Positions 33,160-41,553 of a stretch of 44,411 bases of DNA are shown here, piece after piece (within the stretch, counting starts at the first letter, position 1; each line of letters begins with the position of its first letter). This DNA is from Gemmatimonadota bacterium (GTDB lineage: Bacteria > JAAXHH01). A program made the translations under genes and the position numbers. The notes below the pieces were generated by a model that saw only the letters and a program-made list of their open reading frames with translations, searched no databases and was not told the DNA's origin. The stretch spans positions 1 through 44,411 of the forward strand of contig JAPOYX010000139.1 of NCBI GenBank assembly GCA_026706345.1, in the 5' to 3' direction.

Positions 33160-33272
33160 TCCTCCCGATTTGCTTATTGAAAACGCAGCCCAGACTTTAA
33201 ACTGGGAATGAATCATGTAAAAGGCACAACAGACGAGAACACTTCAAACGCAACAGAGGAGGGCATCGAGCA

Positions 33273-33668
33273 ATGAGAATCACCCTGACCAGCGTCGTAG
33301 TAGATGACCAGCAGAAAGCGCTTCGCTTCTACACGGAAACGCTTGGCTTCCAATTGAAGCACAACATTCCTTTGGGCGAATACGCCTGGATTACCGTGGT
33401 ATCCGAGGAAGCTCCGGAGGGGACGGAGTTGGCGCTCGAGCCTGATGGCCATCCCGCGGTGCGTCCGTTCAAGCAGGCCCTTGTGGAGGACGGTATCCCC
33501 TGGACCTGCTTCGCGGTCGACGACGTCGAAGCCGAACACGAGCGTCTCGTGGCAAAGGGTGTGCGATTCGTACAGCCGCCAACGGATGCCGGGAGTGTTG
33601 TTACCGCCATCTTCGACGATACATGCGGCAACTTGATTCAGATTATGGAAGAGAAGGATCAAGCGTGA
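33273..33668 (+). CDS. VOC (glyoxalase/bleomycin-resistance) family protein
   Basis: 131 aa, GAGGAGGG about 10 bp upstream. A single vicinal-oxygen-chelate module pair: ITLTSVVVDDQQKALRFYTETLGFQ at the N-terminus and DDTCGNLIQIME at the C-terminus. The first metal-ligand position, usually His, is not His here (ITLTSV), while the C-terminal Glu is present, so the metal site may be incomplete. Members range from dioxygenases and glyoxalase I to antibiotic-binding proteins. No substrate can be named. Stands alone with gaps of 113 and 138 bp. Confidence 0.83.
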   Translation: MRITLTSVVVDDQQKALRFYTETLGFQLKHNIPLGEYAWITVVSEEAPEGTELALEPDGHPAVRPFKQALVEDGIPWTCFAVDDVEAEHERLVAKGVRFVQPPTDAGSVVTAIFDDTCGNLIQIMEEKDQA

Positions 33669-33806
33669 CGATCGCATAGCCCCGTCGACTAACTGGTTCG
33701 AGGGCCTGCCTCCAGCGCCGACAAGTTCACACCTCGTTGGAAACTCGTGCCTACTTCAGGCTCAGGTCTCGTTGGTCGACACTACTCGTTTTCCGGGAGG
33801 AACATA

Positions 33807-34241
33807 ATGCTCAGGAACATCCTCGCGGCCATCGTCGGCTACATTGCCATGGCCGCCGTACTCTTCGTACTCTTCTCGCTGCTGTGGGTGGCGGTGGGAC
33901 CCACGCACGCCTTCCAGCCGGGTTCGTGGGAAGTACCCGCCGGCTGGGCGCTAGGCTCGCTCGTGCTAGGCTTCGTGGGGGCGTGTGCCGGCGGAAAAGT
34001 CTGTGCCAGGGTCGCGCACGATACCAGGGCCGCCACGATCCTGATCGGCCTCGTAATCGTGCTTGGGGTGGTGAGGGCCCTGATGCCGGTTGAGATGCCG
34101 GCGGGACCGCGTCCCGACGACCTCTCGATGATGGAGGCCACCGCGGGCGCCCTCCATCCGGCATGGTTCAACTGGCTCAACCCGCTGATCGGAGCCGCGG
34201 GCGTCTGGTTCGGATCGCGGAAGTCGCGCGCGCAGTACTAA
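33807..34241 (+). CDS. Small integral membrane protein of unknown function
   Basis: 144 aa from ATG 33807, supported by GGGAGGAA 5 bp upstream. Four hydrophobic stretches: about 4-28, 47-66, 75-92 and 117-137. Between the third and fourth is a Pro/Met-rich acidic loop (PVEMPAGPRPDDLSMMEA). I do not recognise the family; nothing catalytic is visible. It is followed by a repeat-rich 99-bp gap and a YbdK-type ligase. Confidence 0.7.
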   Translation: MLRNILAAIVGYIAMAAVLFVLFSLLWVAVGPTHAFQPGSWEVPAGWALGSLVLGFVGACAGGKVCARVAHDTRAATILIGLVIVLGVVRALMPVEMPAGPRPDDLSMMEATAGALHPAWFNWLNPLIGAAGVWFGSRKSRAQY

Positions 34242-34244
34242 AAG

Positions 34245-34315
34245 CGTAGCAGTCAACCCGTAGCAGTCAGCAGGATAACCGGCGGTAGTACTACCAGCGG
34301 TCCGTAGACCGGACC
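34245..34315. repeat. Repeat and palindrome cluster before the YbdK-type gene
   Basis: Direct repeat CGTAGCAGTCA at 34245-34255 and 34259-34269 (period 14); perfect 12-bp palindrome GGTAGTACTACC at 34284-34295; and hairpin GGTCCG-TAGAC-CGGACC at 34299-34315. It could be a terminator lacking a T-run, an operator, or only expansion of a simple sequence. Confidence 0.5.
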
Positions 34316-34340
34316 CCGGATACTTGAGGCGGCTCGTACC

Positions 34341-35444
34341 ATGACCGTAGAAGAAATGACCCTCGGCGTTGAAGAGGAATACCAAATCATCGACCCCGAG
34401 TCGCGGGAGTTGACCTCCTACATCTCCGAGTTTCTCGAAAAGGGGAAGCGGGTCTTTCGCGACCAGGTCAAGCCGGAATTCCTTCAGTCCCAGGTGGAAA
34501 TGGGTACCGAGGTCTGCAGGGACATCAAGGAAGTCCGGAAGGAGATAGCCCGGCTCCGGAGCATGGTGTCCGACATCGCGGAAAAGAGCGGCCACCGGAT
34601 CGTGGCGGCCGGCACCCATCCCTTTTCCCGCTGGCAGGAGCAGGAAGTCACCGAAAAAGACCGGTACCGCAGCCTGGTCGCCGACCTGCAATACGTCGCC
34701 CGCCGCCTGCTCATCTTCGGCATGCACATCCACGTCGGCTTACCCGACCGGGAACTGCGCATCGACACCATGAACCAGATCAGCTATTTCATGCCCCACG
34801 TCCTGGCCCTTTCTTCATCGTCCCCCTTCTGGATGGGCGACAACACGGGGCTCAAATCCTACCGGAGCGTCGTGTTCTCCGAGTTGCCCAGGACCGGCAT
34901 ACCCGATCGGTTCAACTCGGCCGACGAGTACGACCATTTCATCCAGACGATGATCAAGACCGGCTGCATGGACGAGCCCACAAAGATCTGGTGGGACGTG
35001 CGGCCCCATCCCCGTTTTCCCACGCTCGAGTTGCGGATCTGCGACTGCATCACCAAGATCGACGAAGTGGTGGCCATCGTGGCCCTGGTCAGGGCGGTGA
35101 CGGCCAAGTTGATCACGCTGCGCCGCGAGAACCAGTCATGGCGGTACTACCGGCGCGACCTGGTGGCCGAGAACAAGTGGCGCGCGATCAAGGACGGGCT
35201 GGACGGGAACCTGGTCGACTTCGGCAAGGAAGAGGAAGTGCCCCTGCGATTCCTCATCGAGGAACTGCTGGATATCGTGGACGACGTCGTGGATCCCCTC
35301 GGGGTCCGGGAGGAGATCGAGTACATCCGGGTCATGCTCGAGCGGGGAAGCAGCGCGGACCGGCAACTCAGGACCCATGCGGAAACCGGTGACCTGAAGG
35401 CGGTCGTCGATCAACTGGCCGAAGAGACGATAGCCGGACTGTGA
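34341..35444 (+). CDS. YbdK-type carboxylate-amine ligase (GCS2 family)
   Basis: 367 aa. Glutamate-cysteine ligase family 2; YbdK has weak gamma-glutamylcysteine synthetase activity and the true substrates of most homologues are unknown. Seen: LGVEEEYQ at 8-15 (metal-binding Glu triplet), AAGTHPFSRW at 89-98, GMHIHVGL at 127-134, and RPHPRFPTLELRICD in the second half. Length fits the family. The start could also be Met6, and no strong ribosome site is seen. No glutathione synthetase gene is adjacent, so a role in low-molecular-weight thiol or gamma-glutamyl amide synthesis is only possible. Confidence 0.87.
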   Translation: MTVEEMTLGVEEEYQIIDPESRELTSYISEFLEKGKRVFRDQVKPEFLQSQVEMGTEVCRDIKEVRKEIARLRSMVSDIAEKSGHRIVAAGTHPFSRWQEQEVTEKDRYRSLVADLQYVARRLLIFGMHIHVGLPDRELRIDTMNQISYFMPHVLALSSSSPFWMGDNTGLKSYRSVVFSELPRTGIPDRFNSADEYDHFIQTMIKTGCMDEPTKIWWDVRPHPRFPTLELRICDCITKIDEVVAIVALVRAVTAKLITLRRENQSWRYYRRDLVAENKWRAIKDGLDGNLVDFGKEEEVPLRFLIEELLDIVDDVVDPLGVREEIEYIRVMLERGSSADRQLRTHAETGDLKAVVDQLAEETIAGL

Positions 35445-35557
35445 TCCACAGGGGCGGGCTGATATCCGTGCGGGCGACTTTGTCAACCGTGCCTGGCCAA
35501 TTGTCATTAAACAGGTGAATTTTATCTACTCCATACGGAAGGAATGAGAGGGACCCC

Positions 35558-37168
35558 GTGCCTTCCCGGTCCAGACCCAATATCCTGTGGATTTCCTTCG
35601 AGGACACTGGTCCTTACTATGGCTGCTACGGTGATCCGGTGGCCCGTACGCCGAACGTGGACCGTTTCGCGGCCCGGGGATGCCGGTGGACGAACTGCTT
35701 CTCCACGTCAGGCGTATGTGCTCCGGCCCGTTCGGCGATCATAACCGGGATGTACGCCACCTCCATCGGCACGCATCACATGCGGACCACCCATACTCAC
35801 CCCGATACCCCGGAGATGCCAACACCCTATTCGGCGGTGGTGCCCCACTACGTCAAGTGTTTCACCGAGTACCTGCGGGCGGCGGGGTACTACTGCACGA
35901 ACAACTTCAAGACCGACTACCAGTTCGAGCCGCCGCTGACGGCGTGGGACGACCTTGGCCAGCAAGCCCACTGGCGTAACCGGCCCGACCCGGAGCAGCC
36001 CTTTTTCGCGGTCTTCAACCTCATGCGCAGCCACGAAAGCGGGATGTGGCCGGAGAAGTGCCCAGCACCCGAGTTCGATCCCAATGCCATCGAGCCGCCG
36101 CCCCACCTGCCCGACACGCCGGTGGTCCGGACGGCCCTTGCCCGCATGTACACGCATATCGCCCACAACGACCGGGAATTCGGTGCCATTCTCGGCCAGT
36201 TGGAAGAAGATGGGATCGCCGAGAATACGTACGTCTTCAACTGGAGCGACCACGGCCCCCTGCCCCGGGGCAAGCGCTGGCCCTATGACGCGGGAATACA
36301 CGTGCCGCTCATCGCGCGCGGGCCGGACCTTGAAGGCGGGCGGGTATGCGAAGACCTGGTCAGCACGATCGACCTGGGACCCACGATGCTGTCCCTGGCC
36401 GGCGTGGAGATTCCAGGCCACGTCCAGGGCCGGGCGTTTCTCGGGCAACAGGCCCAACCGCCGCGCGAGTATGTCTTCGCCAGCCGCGACAGGCACGACG
36501 TGTCCTACGACATGGTCAGGGCCGTGCGGGATGGCCGATACAAGTACATCCGGAATTATCGTCCCGACCTGCCCTATCTTTCCTGGCTCCCCTATCGAAA
36601 CCGCCATCCGATCATGCAGGAAATCTGGCGGTTGCACCTGGAAGGCGCGCTGGACGAAGCGCAGTCGGCCCTGTTCCGGTACCCGAGACCCGTAGAGGAA
36701 TTCTACGACACGGAGGCGGATCCGCATGAAATACGCAATCTGGCCGGGGATCCGCATGTCGGGAACGACCTGGAGCGGATGCGCAGGGCGCTCGACGCAT
36801 GGCTCGACGAGGTGGGCGACATGGGCCGGATTCCCGAGAGCGAGATGGTCGGAAACTGGTATCCGGACGGTCGCCAGCCCGAGACCGCTCCCGTAGTCTT
36901 CATACCCATATGTTCGGAAAGTCCCGGAATTGAACCGGTAACGGCGGGCGGCTCGTTTGACGGCCCCGTGCTGGTACAGCTTCACTGCGCCACGCAGGCT
37001 GCGTCTATTGCCTATACGTTGCAGGCCGGGGACGACCCCCACTGGCTGTTGTACACCGAACCGCTGCGTCTTGACGCCGGCGAGTACCTGGTGAGGGCGC
37101 GGGCTATACGCGTCGGGTACAGGGAAAGTCCCGAGGTCCAGGCGAGATTCGTAGTTCGGGAGGTGTGA
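35558..37168 (+). CDS. Type I sulfatase with C-terminal beta-sandwich extension
   Basis: 536 aa from GTG 35558 (GAGAGGGA upstream). Signature C54-A-P-A-R followed by SAIITGMY; Cys54 is the formylglycine site. Metal ligands include Glu15-Asp16 (SFEDTG) and SDHG near residue 230. The catalytic domain extends to about 435. The last ~85 residues look like a small beta-sandwich of the chitobiase C-terminal type (IAYTLQAGDDPHWLLYTEP...GEYLVRARAIRVGY), as found on carbohydrate-active enzymes. No signal peptide is visible. It belongs to a different subfamily from the sulfatase at 9442: the sequence around the active site differs, and the early Asp-Asp is Glu-Asp here. Confidence 0.9.
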   Translation: MPSRSRPNILWISFEDTGPYYGCYGDPVARTPNVDRFAARGCRWTNCFSTSGVCAPARSAIITGMYATSIGTHHMRTTHTHPDTPEMPTPYSAVVPHYVKCFTEYLRAAGYYCTNNFKTDYQFEPPLTAWDDLGQQAHWRNRPDPEQPFFAVFNLMRSHESGMWPEKCPAPEFDPNAIEPPPHLPDTPVVRTALARMYTHIAHNDREFGAILGQLEEDGIAENTYVFNWSDHGPLPRGKRWPYDAGIHVPLIARGPDLEGGRVCEDLVSTIDLGPTMLSLAGVEIPGHVQGRAFLGQQAQPPREYVFASRDRHDVSYDMVRAVRDGRYKYIRNYRPDLPYLSWLPYRNRHPIMQEIWRLHLEGALDEAQSALFRYPRPVEEFYDTEADPHEIRNLAGDPHVGNDLERMRRALDAWLDEVGDMGRIPESEMVGNWYPDGRQPETAPVVFIPICSESPGIEPVTAGGSFDGPVLVQLHCATQAASIAYTLQAGDDPHWLLYTEPLRLDAGEYLVRARAIRVGYRESPEVQARFVVREV

Positions 37169-37222
37169 GCACCAGGTGCCGTGACAGGATACCGCGCGTT
37201 TATCCACCTGCTCCCGTTTTGG

Positions 37223-37252
37223 TTGACCTGTGCGCCGTGTATCCCTTAAAAT
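37223..37252 (+). promoter_or_regulatory. Sigma70-like promoter of the third PhyH gene
   Basis: TTGACC (37223-37228), 18-bp spacer, TAAAAT (37247-37252); five of six matches in each box. About 40 nt of leader before ATG 37298. Confidence 0.55.
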
Positions 37253-37297
37253 ACCGTCCAGAATCCCTTCTCGAGAAACCGTGCCGGGAGGTATGTC

Positions 37298-38149
37298 ATG
37301 GACCCTTCCTGTCTTGAAAATCGCCTGACGGACGAAGAGCGGCGCCTCTTCGATGAACAGGGTTATTTCATCGTGGAGAACGTGCTGCCGGGCGACATGG
37401 TGGAAGCACTGGACCGGATCGCAGACCGCATCGACGCGGAACGACGTCCCAACATGGGAGGCGGGCCCTACAGCATCAAGAATCACTTCGACATCATCGG
37501 CCGGGACGATCTGCTGCTGGAACTGCTCGACTGGCCGAAGACCTTCCCGAAGGTCTGGGGCATTCTCGGCTGGCACATTCAACTGTACCATTCCCACTTG
37601 ATCGTATCGCCATCATGGCCGGCGGATCAGAAACCCAAAAAACGGCGTCTGGGCTGGCACCAGGACAGCGGCCGGTTGAATATCGACCTGGAGACCACGC
37701 CCCGGCCCCGGGTGTCGCTAAAAGTGGCCTTCTTCCTGAGCGACTGCACGACGAACGACCGGGGCAACTTCCACGCCATTCCGGGCAGCCACAGGAGCGA
37801 CGTGATCGAGTTACCCGATGACGCCGAACGGGATCCGGACGGCGCCGTTCCGATCCGGGCCGCGGCCGGCGACGCCGTGTTTTTCGATCGCCGCCTATGG
37901 CACGCTTCGGGCATCAACTATTCCGAAATCACCCGCAAGGTGATGTTCTACGGCTACAGCTACCGCTGGCTGCGTCCGAGGGACAACATGACGGTGGGTC
38001 ACTACATGGACCGCTGCGACCCCATACGCAGGCAACTCCTGGGGGACGGACCTTCGGGCGGTCACGGCTTTACCTCGCCCCTTCCCGAAGATATCCCGCT
38101 GCGCGAATGGATCGCCAACCACGCGGGCCGGAAGTACGTGGTAAATTGA
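37298..38149 (+). CDS. Phytanoyl-CoA dioxygenase (PhyH) family protein
   Basis: 283 aa, GGGAGG 6 bp before the ATG. Fe(II)/2-oxoglutarate site: His121-x-Asp123 (GWHQDSG), distal His202 (LWHASG) and Arg213 (SEITRK). The core KVAFFLSDCTTNDRGNFHAIPGSHRSD (142-168) is the jelly-roll strand and substrate loop seen in ectoine-hydroxylase-like members. It hydroxylates an unidentified small molecule. It has its own promoter and precedes the GlmL operon by about 100 bp, but no functional link is evident. Confidence 0.87.
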   Translation: MDPSCLENRLTDEERRLFDEQGYFIVENVLPGDMVEALDRIADRIDAERRPNMGGGPYSIKNHFDIIGRDDLLLELLDWPKTFPKVWGILGWHIQLYHSHLIVSPSWPADQKPKKRRLGWHQDSGRLNIDLETTPRPRVSLKVAFFLSDCTTNDRGNFHAIPGSHRSDVIELPDDAERDPDGAVPIRAAAGDAVFFDRRLWHASGINYSEITRKVMFYGYSYRWLRPRDNMTVGHYMDRCDPIRRQLLGDGPSGGHGFTSPLPEDIPLREWIANHAGRKYVVN

Positions 38150-38174
38150 GGCGGCAATGCCGGCCAGACTGACC

Positions 38175-38238
38175 TGGCGCATCGCGCCATCCGCAGTCGT
38201 GCCAATCGCAGCCACGTCAGCCCCAGCCGCGTCAGCCG
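38175..38238. repeat. Hairpin and 15-bp tandem repeat before the GlmL operon
   Basis: Inverted repeat TGGCGC-ATC-GCGCCA (38175-38189), then two direct 15-bp copies, CAGCCACGTCAGCCC (38209-38223) and CAGCCGCGTCAGCCG (38224-38238), directly before the GTG at 38246. No promoter boxes were found in this gap. Confidence 0.55.
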
Positions 38239-38245
38239 CAGCAAG

Positions 38246-38551
38246 GTGATCAATACATTGCGTGAATCAACAGAGTTCCTGGCGGAACAGCAGGCCCTGC
38301 TCGACCGGATCGCCGAGGCCGTGGTCGCCCGTGAACTTACCGCGCCGGCGATCCTGTTCCTGGAATCCATGAAACCCCTTTCCTTCCTGGGCGGCCAGTT
38401 CATGGCCTTTCTGAGTCCATTCATCCACATGGTAGTGGACACGTCGGAATACGACCGGATCGCCGAGGCCATCGAGCGCCGGGAGAACGTGGAGTTCCTG
38501 ATCCAGCGCATCGAGCATCACGCTTCCGAGGCGGACAACCATGCATCCTAG
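38246..38551 (+). CDS. Small conserved protein at the head of the GlmL operon
   Basis: 101 aa from GTG 38246; the ribosome site is unclear. Mostly helical: an N-terminal amphipathic part (LAEQQALLDRIAEAVVAREL), a hydrophobic middle (about 33-65, FLESMKPLSFLGGQFMAFLSPFIHMVV) that could insert in or lie on a membrane, and a charged C-terminal helix (YDRIAEAIERRENVEFLIQRIE). No known domain is assigned. Its position 52 bp ahead of the ASKHA ATPase, on the same strand, suggests it is part of that system. Confidence 0.7.
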   Translation: MINTLRESTEFLAEQQALLDRIAEAVVARELTAPAILFLESMKPLSFLGGQFMAFLSPFIHMVVDTSEYDRIAEAIERRENVEFLIQRIEHHASEADNHAS

Positions 38552-38603
38552 TATCGCGGCGACGCCCCGGCGCCCCGCGTTCCGCGCGACGTAGACGGTG
38601 CCC

Positions 38604-40406
38604 ATGTCCCTTCCAGCGGATATCGGGGTCATCCTGGCCACCGATTGCGGCAGCACGACCACCAAGGCCATCCTGATCGAGCGCCGTTCCGGTTCGTACC
38701 GCCTCGTCGTTCGGGGGGAGGCGCCTACGACCGTGGAAGCGCCTTTTGAGGATGTCACGCGGGGCGTGCTCAACGCGGTGCGCGAGGTGGAGGAACAGTC
38801 CGGCCGCGAGATCCTCGACGGAGAACGGATCGTGTCGCCCGCCGATGGTGACCGCGGCGTGGACATCTACGTCTCGACGAGCAGCGCCGGCGGGGGGCTT
38901 CAGATGATGGTGGCCGGCGTGGTCAAGAGTATGACCGCCGAGAGCGCCGAACGGGCGGCCCTGGGCGCGGGCGCCATCGTCATGGAAACCCTGGCGTCCA
39001 ACGACGGGCGTCTGCCCCACGAACGCATCGAGCGCATACGGCAACTGCGGCCGGACATGATCCTGCTTTCGGGGGGCGTGGACGGCGGTACGAAGTCCCA
39101 CGTGGTCGAAATGGCCGAACTGATCTCGGCCGCTGACCCGAGGCCCCGGCTGGGCGCCGCCTACAGTCTTCCGGTCATCTACGCGGGAAACTCCGACGCC
39201 CGCGAAGACATCGCCCGGATTCTGGCCGAGCGAACGGAACTCAGCCAGGTCGACAACCTCAGGCCCGTGCTCGAGGCGGAGAACCTGGGTCCGGCCCGGG
39301 AGCGGATCCATACCCTGTTCATGGAACACGTGATGGCCCAGGCGCCCGGGTACAGGGACCTGATGGCGTGGACGCACGTGCCCATCATGCCCACGCCGGG
39401 TGCCGTCGGGCGGATGGTGCGGGTGGTCGCGGATCGAGCCGAAATTGACGTCATGGGCGTGGATATCGGCGGCGCGACCACCGACGTGTTTTCCGTTTTC
39501 GGCGGTGCCTTCAACCGGACGGTGAGCGCCAATCTCGGCATGAGCTACAGCATCTCCAACGTATTGACGGAAGCGGGACTGGATGCCATATCGCGGTGGC
39601 TTCCCTTTGAGATGTCCGACGCCGACCTGAAGGACCGGCTCGGCAACAAGATGATCCGCCCCACCAGCATCCCGCAGACCATGGAGGAACTGGTCATCGA
39701 ACAGGCCGTCGCCCGCGAGGCGCTGCGGCTGGCCTTCGAACAGCACAGGCAGTTCGCCGTGGAACTGAAAGGCGTGCAGCAGAAACGGACGATCTCGGAC
39801 ACGTTCGAACAGCAGACCGGCGGCCAGACACTGGTCGACCTGATGAATCTGGATCTGATTATCGGCAGCGGAGGCGTACTTTCCCACGCGCCGGGACGTT
39901 CACAGGCGGCGCTTATGATGGTGGACGCCTTCCAGCCCGAGGGGATCACGAGCCTGGCGGTCGACAGCATCTTCATGATGCCCCACCTGGGCGTCCTCTC
40001 CACCGTCCATGAAACCGCGGCGCTGGAGGTTTTCGACCGGGACTGCCTCGTCCACCTCGGCCCCTGCATCGCGCCCGTGGGCAACGGCTCGCCGGGCTCG
40101 CCCTGCGTGACGGTGAAGGTGACGGCGGATGACACCCAGAGTATGCACGATGCTATTGTGGGAGAGCTGACGGCCATCCGAACCGGGGAGGCGGACGAGG
40201 TCACTCTGGAGGTCGTGCCCTCCCGTGGTTTCGACGTCGGCGCCGGCAAAGGCGTGGCGGTCACCCGTTCGGTGCGTAATGGCCCGGTGGGCGTAATCAT
40301 CGACACCCGCCGCAGGCCGCTTCAACATCCGCCGGACGCGGCCGAAAGGGCAGAGACATTGCAGAGGGGCTACCGCGCGCTCGACATCTATCCGGAGTCG
40401 GATTGA
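38604..40406 (+). CDS. GlmL/MutL-family ASKHA ATPase, orphan
   Basis: 600 aa from ATG 38604 (GTG 38598 also possible). Actin-like ATPase motifs: phosphate-1 TDCGSTTTKAILIE (13-26), phosphate-2 GVDIGGATTDVFSVF (about 285-299), and the adenosine-type GSGGVLSHAPG (about 423-433). The family, called glutamate mutase L, is usually described next to the B12-dependent glutamate mutase subunits GlmS/GlmE as a presumed reactivase/chaperone. None of those genes is here. All downstream genes encode barrel or membrane proteins, so the ATPase may energise or regulate an envelope complex. The TGA overlaps the next ATG (TGATG). Confidence 0.85.
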   Translation: MSLPADIGVILATDCGSTTTKAILIERRSGSYRLVVRGEAPTTVEAPFEDVTRGVLNAVREVEEQSGREILDGERIVSPADGDRGVDIYVSTSSAGGGLQMMVAGVVKSMTAESAERAALGAGAIVMETLASNDGRLPHERIERIRQLRPDMILLSGGVDGGTKSHVVEMAELISAADPRPRLGAAYSLPVIYAGNSDAREDIARILAERTELSQVDNLRPVLEAENLGPARERIHTLFMEHVMAQAPGYRDLMAWTHVPIMPTPGAVGRMVRVVADRAEIDVMGVDIGGATTDVFSVFGGAFNRTVSANLGMSYSISNVLTEAGLDAISRWLPFEMSDADLKDRLGNKMIRPTSIPQTMEELVIEQAVAREALRLAFEQHRQFAVELKGVQQKRTISDTFEQQTGGQTLVDLMNLDLIIGSGGVLSHAPGRSQAALMMVDAFQPEGITSLAVDSIFMMPHLGVLSTVHETAALEVFDRDCLVHLGPCIAPVGNGSPGSPCVTVKVTADDTQSMHDAIVGELTAIRTGEADEVTLEVVPSRGFDVGAGKGVAVTRSVRNGPVGVIIDTRRRPLQHPPDAAERAETLQRGYRALDIYPESD

Positions 40407-41356
40407 TGGCCCATGCCTATACATCGGGTCTGCGGGTGTCGACCCGGACCGTGGTTCCGAAGACGCGCCGCCTGCCCCTGCGGGGACAGGTGTTGGTGAG
40501 CGTCGGGGACCGGGTGGAACCCGATACGGTGGTGGCGGAAACCTATCTGCCCGGCCCGGTGCACAACGTCAATGTCGCGAATGCGCTGGCCATAGCACCC
40601 GAAGACGTACCGGACTGCATGCTGAAACAACAGGACGACGCGGTGGAAGAAGGTGAGCTGATCGCCGAGTCGAAAGGGATCTTCGGCCTGCTCAAGTCCA
40701 GTGCCCGCTGCCCGGTAAGGGGTACGATCGAGATGGTATCGGAAGTGACCGGCCAGGTACTCATCCGGGAACCGTCGACTCCGGTGCGTATCAACGCGTT
40801 CATCAATGGAAGGGTCACCGAATTGCTCCCCGGTGAAGGCGTCGTGGTCGAAACGGTAGGCGCATACATCCAGGGGATCTTCGGAATCGGGGGCGAGGTG
40901 CACGCGCCTATACGCCTGATCGTCGATTCTCCCGGTACCGAAATCACCGGGGAGATGATCGACGAACGCTGCTCGGGACAGATCGTGTGCGGCGGATCCA
41001 TGATCGCCCTTGACGCGTTGCGTAAGTTGATTGAAGTGGGTGCGTCCGGCGTGGTGGTCGGAGGCATGCAGTACCACGATATCGGCGCCCTGCTGGGGTA
41101 CCAGATCGGCGTGGCCGTTACGGGCGGTGAGGAAATCGGCCTGACCATGGTAGTCACCGAAGGTTTCGGGCGGCTTCCCATGGCCGAACGCACCTTTGAA
41201 CTCATCCGGTCTCTGCAGGGCCGCGAAGCTTCCATGAGCGGGGCGACGCAGATCAGAGCCGGCGTGATACGTCCCGAGATCATTGCGAAAGGTGCACCTA
41301 TCCTGGGGGCTTCGGAACGGCCGGGCCCGCGCGACGGCGGCCCGGAGGGCCGATGA
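40406..41356 (+). CDS. Barrel-type protein of the GlmL operon, cut by an in-frame stop
   Basis: 316 aa from ATG 40406 (GGAG 8 bp upstream; the TTG three bases earlier is unlikely). The N-terminal half looks like a lipoyl/RnfC-like barrel-sandwich domain (LPLRGQVLVSVGDRVEPDTVVAE, then CPVRGTIEMVSEVTGQVLIRE). The middle is GIGGEVHAPIRLIVD, and the second half is rich in Gly/Val beta-alpha units (CGGSMIALDALRKLIEVGASGVVVGGM). It ends at TGA 41354-41356 after a Gly/Pro/Arg-rich linker. Translation in the same frame past that TGA gives 57 more residues with a KOW-like pattern, so the ancestral gene very probably ran to 41530. Function unknown. It is translationally coupled to the ATPase. Confidence 0.75.
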   Translation: MAHAYTSGLRVSTRTVVPKTRRLPLRGQVLVSVGDRVEPDTVVAETYLPGPVHNVNVANALAIAPEDVPDCMLKQQDDAVEEGELIAESKGIFGLLKSSARCPVRGTIEMVSEVTGQVLIREPSTPVRINAFINGRVTELLPGEGVVVETVGAYIQGIFGIGGEVHAPIRLIVDSPGTEITGEMIDERCSGQIVCGGSMIALDALRKLIEVGASGVVVGGMQYHDIGALLGYQIGVAVTGGEEIGLTMVVTEGFGRLPMAERTFELIRSLQGREASMSGATQIRAGVIRPEIIAKGAPILGASERPGPRDGGPEGR

Positions 41357-41530
41357 CCTGGGCGCATCATACGCCAGCACTGGTTCGGGGAAATCGTTAC
41401 CGTGGCGTCCTTGACCGAACAACCCGTGAGACTGCCCACGGGCGCCATGGCAAGGGTACTGGAAGCCCGCCGGGAGAACGGCGAAATCGTTACCGTACCC
41501 CGCGCGAACGTAGAGATCGTGGAGGCCTGA
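41357..41530 (+). other. In-frame C-terminal KOW-like segment beyond a TGA stop
   Basis: Same frame as the gene at 40406-41356, directly after its TGA, for 57 codons to TGA 41528-41530. The product contains IIRQHWFGEIVTVASL and ends GEIVTVPRANVEIVEA, a coherent small beta-barrel pattern (KOW-like). It fills the otherwise unexplained gap in a tightly packed operon. Either a nonsense mutation, a read-through site or a sequence error separates it from the main frame. Confidence 0.6.
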
Positions 41531-41553
41531 TTGTCTTTTTCGAGTCCGTCAGT

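Noticed and set aside
41353-41553. N-terminal extension of the DUF6754-type protein from ATG 41353
   Set aside because: The 67 residues are Arg/Gly-rich without structure, and the same DNA encodes a coherent KOW-like segment in the frame of the preceding gene. ATG 41554 begins a proper signal-like N-terminus.
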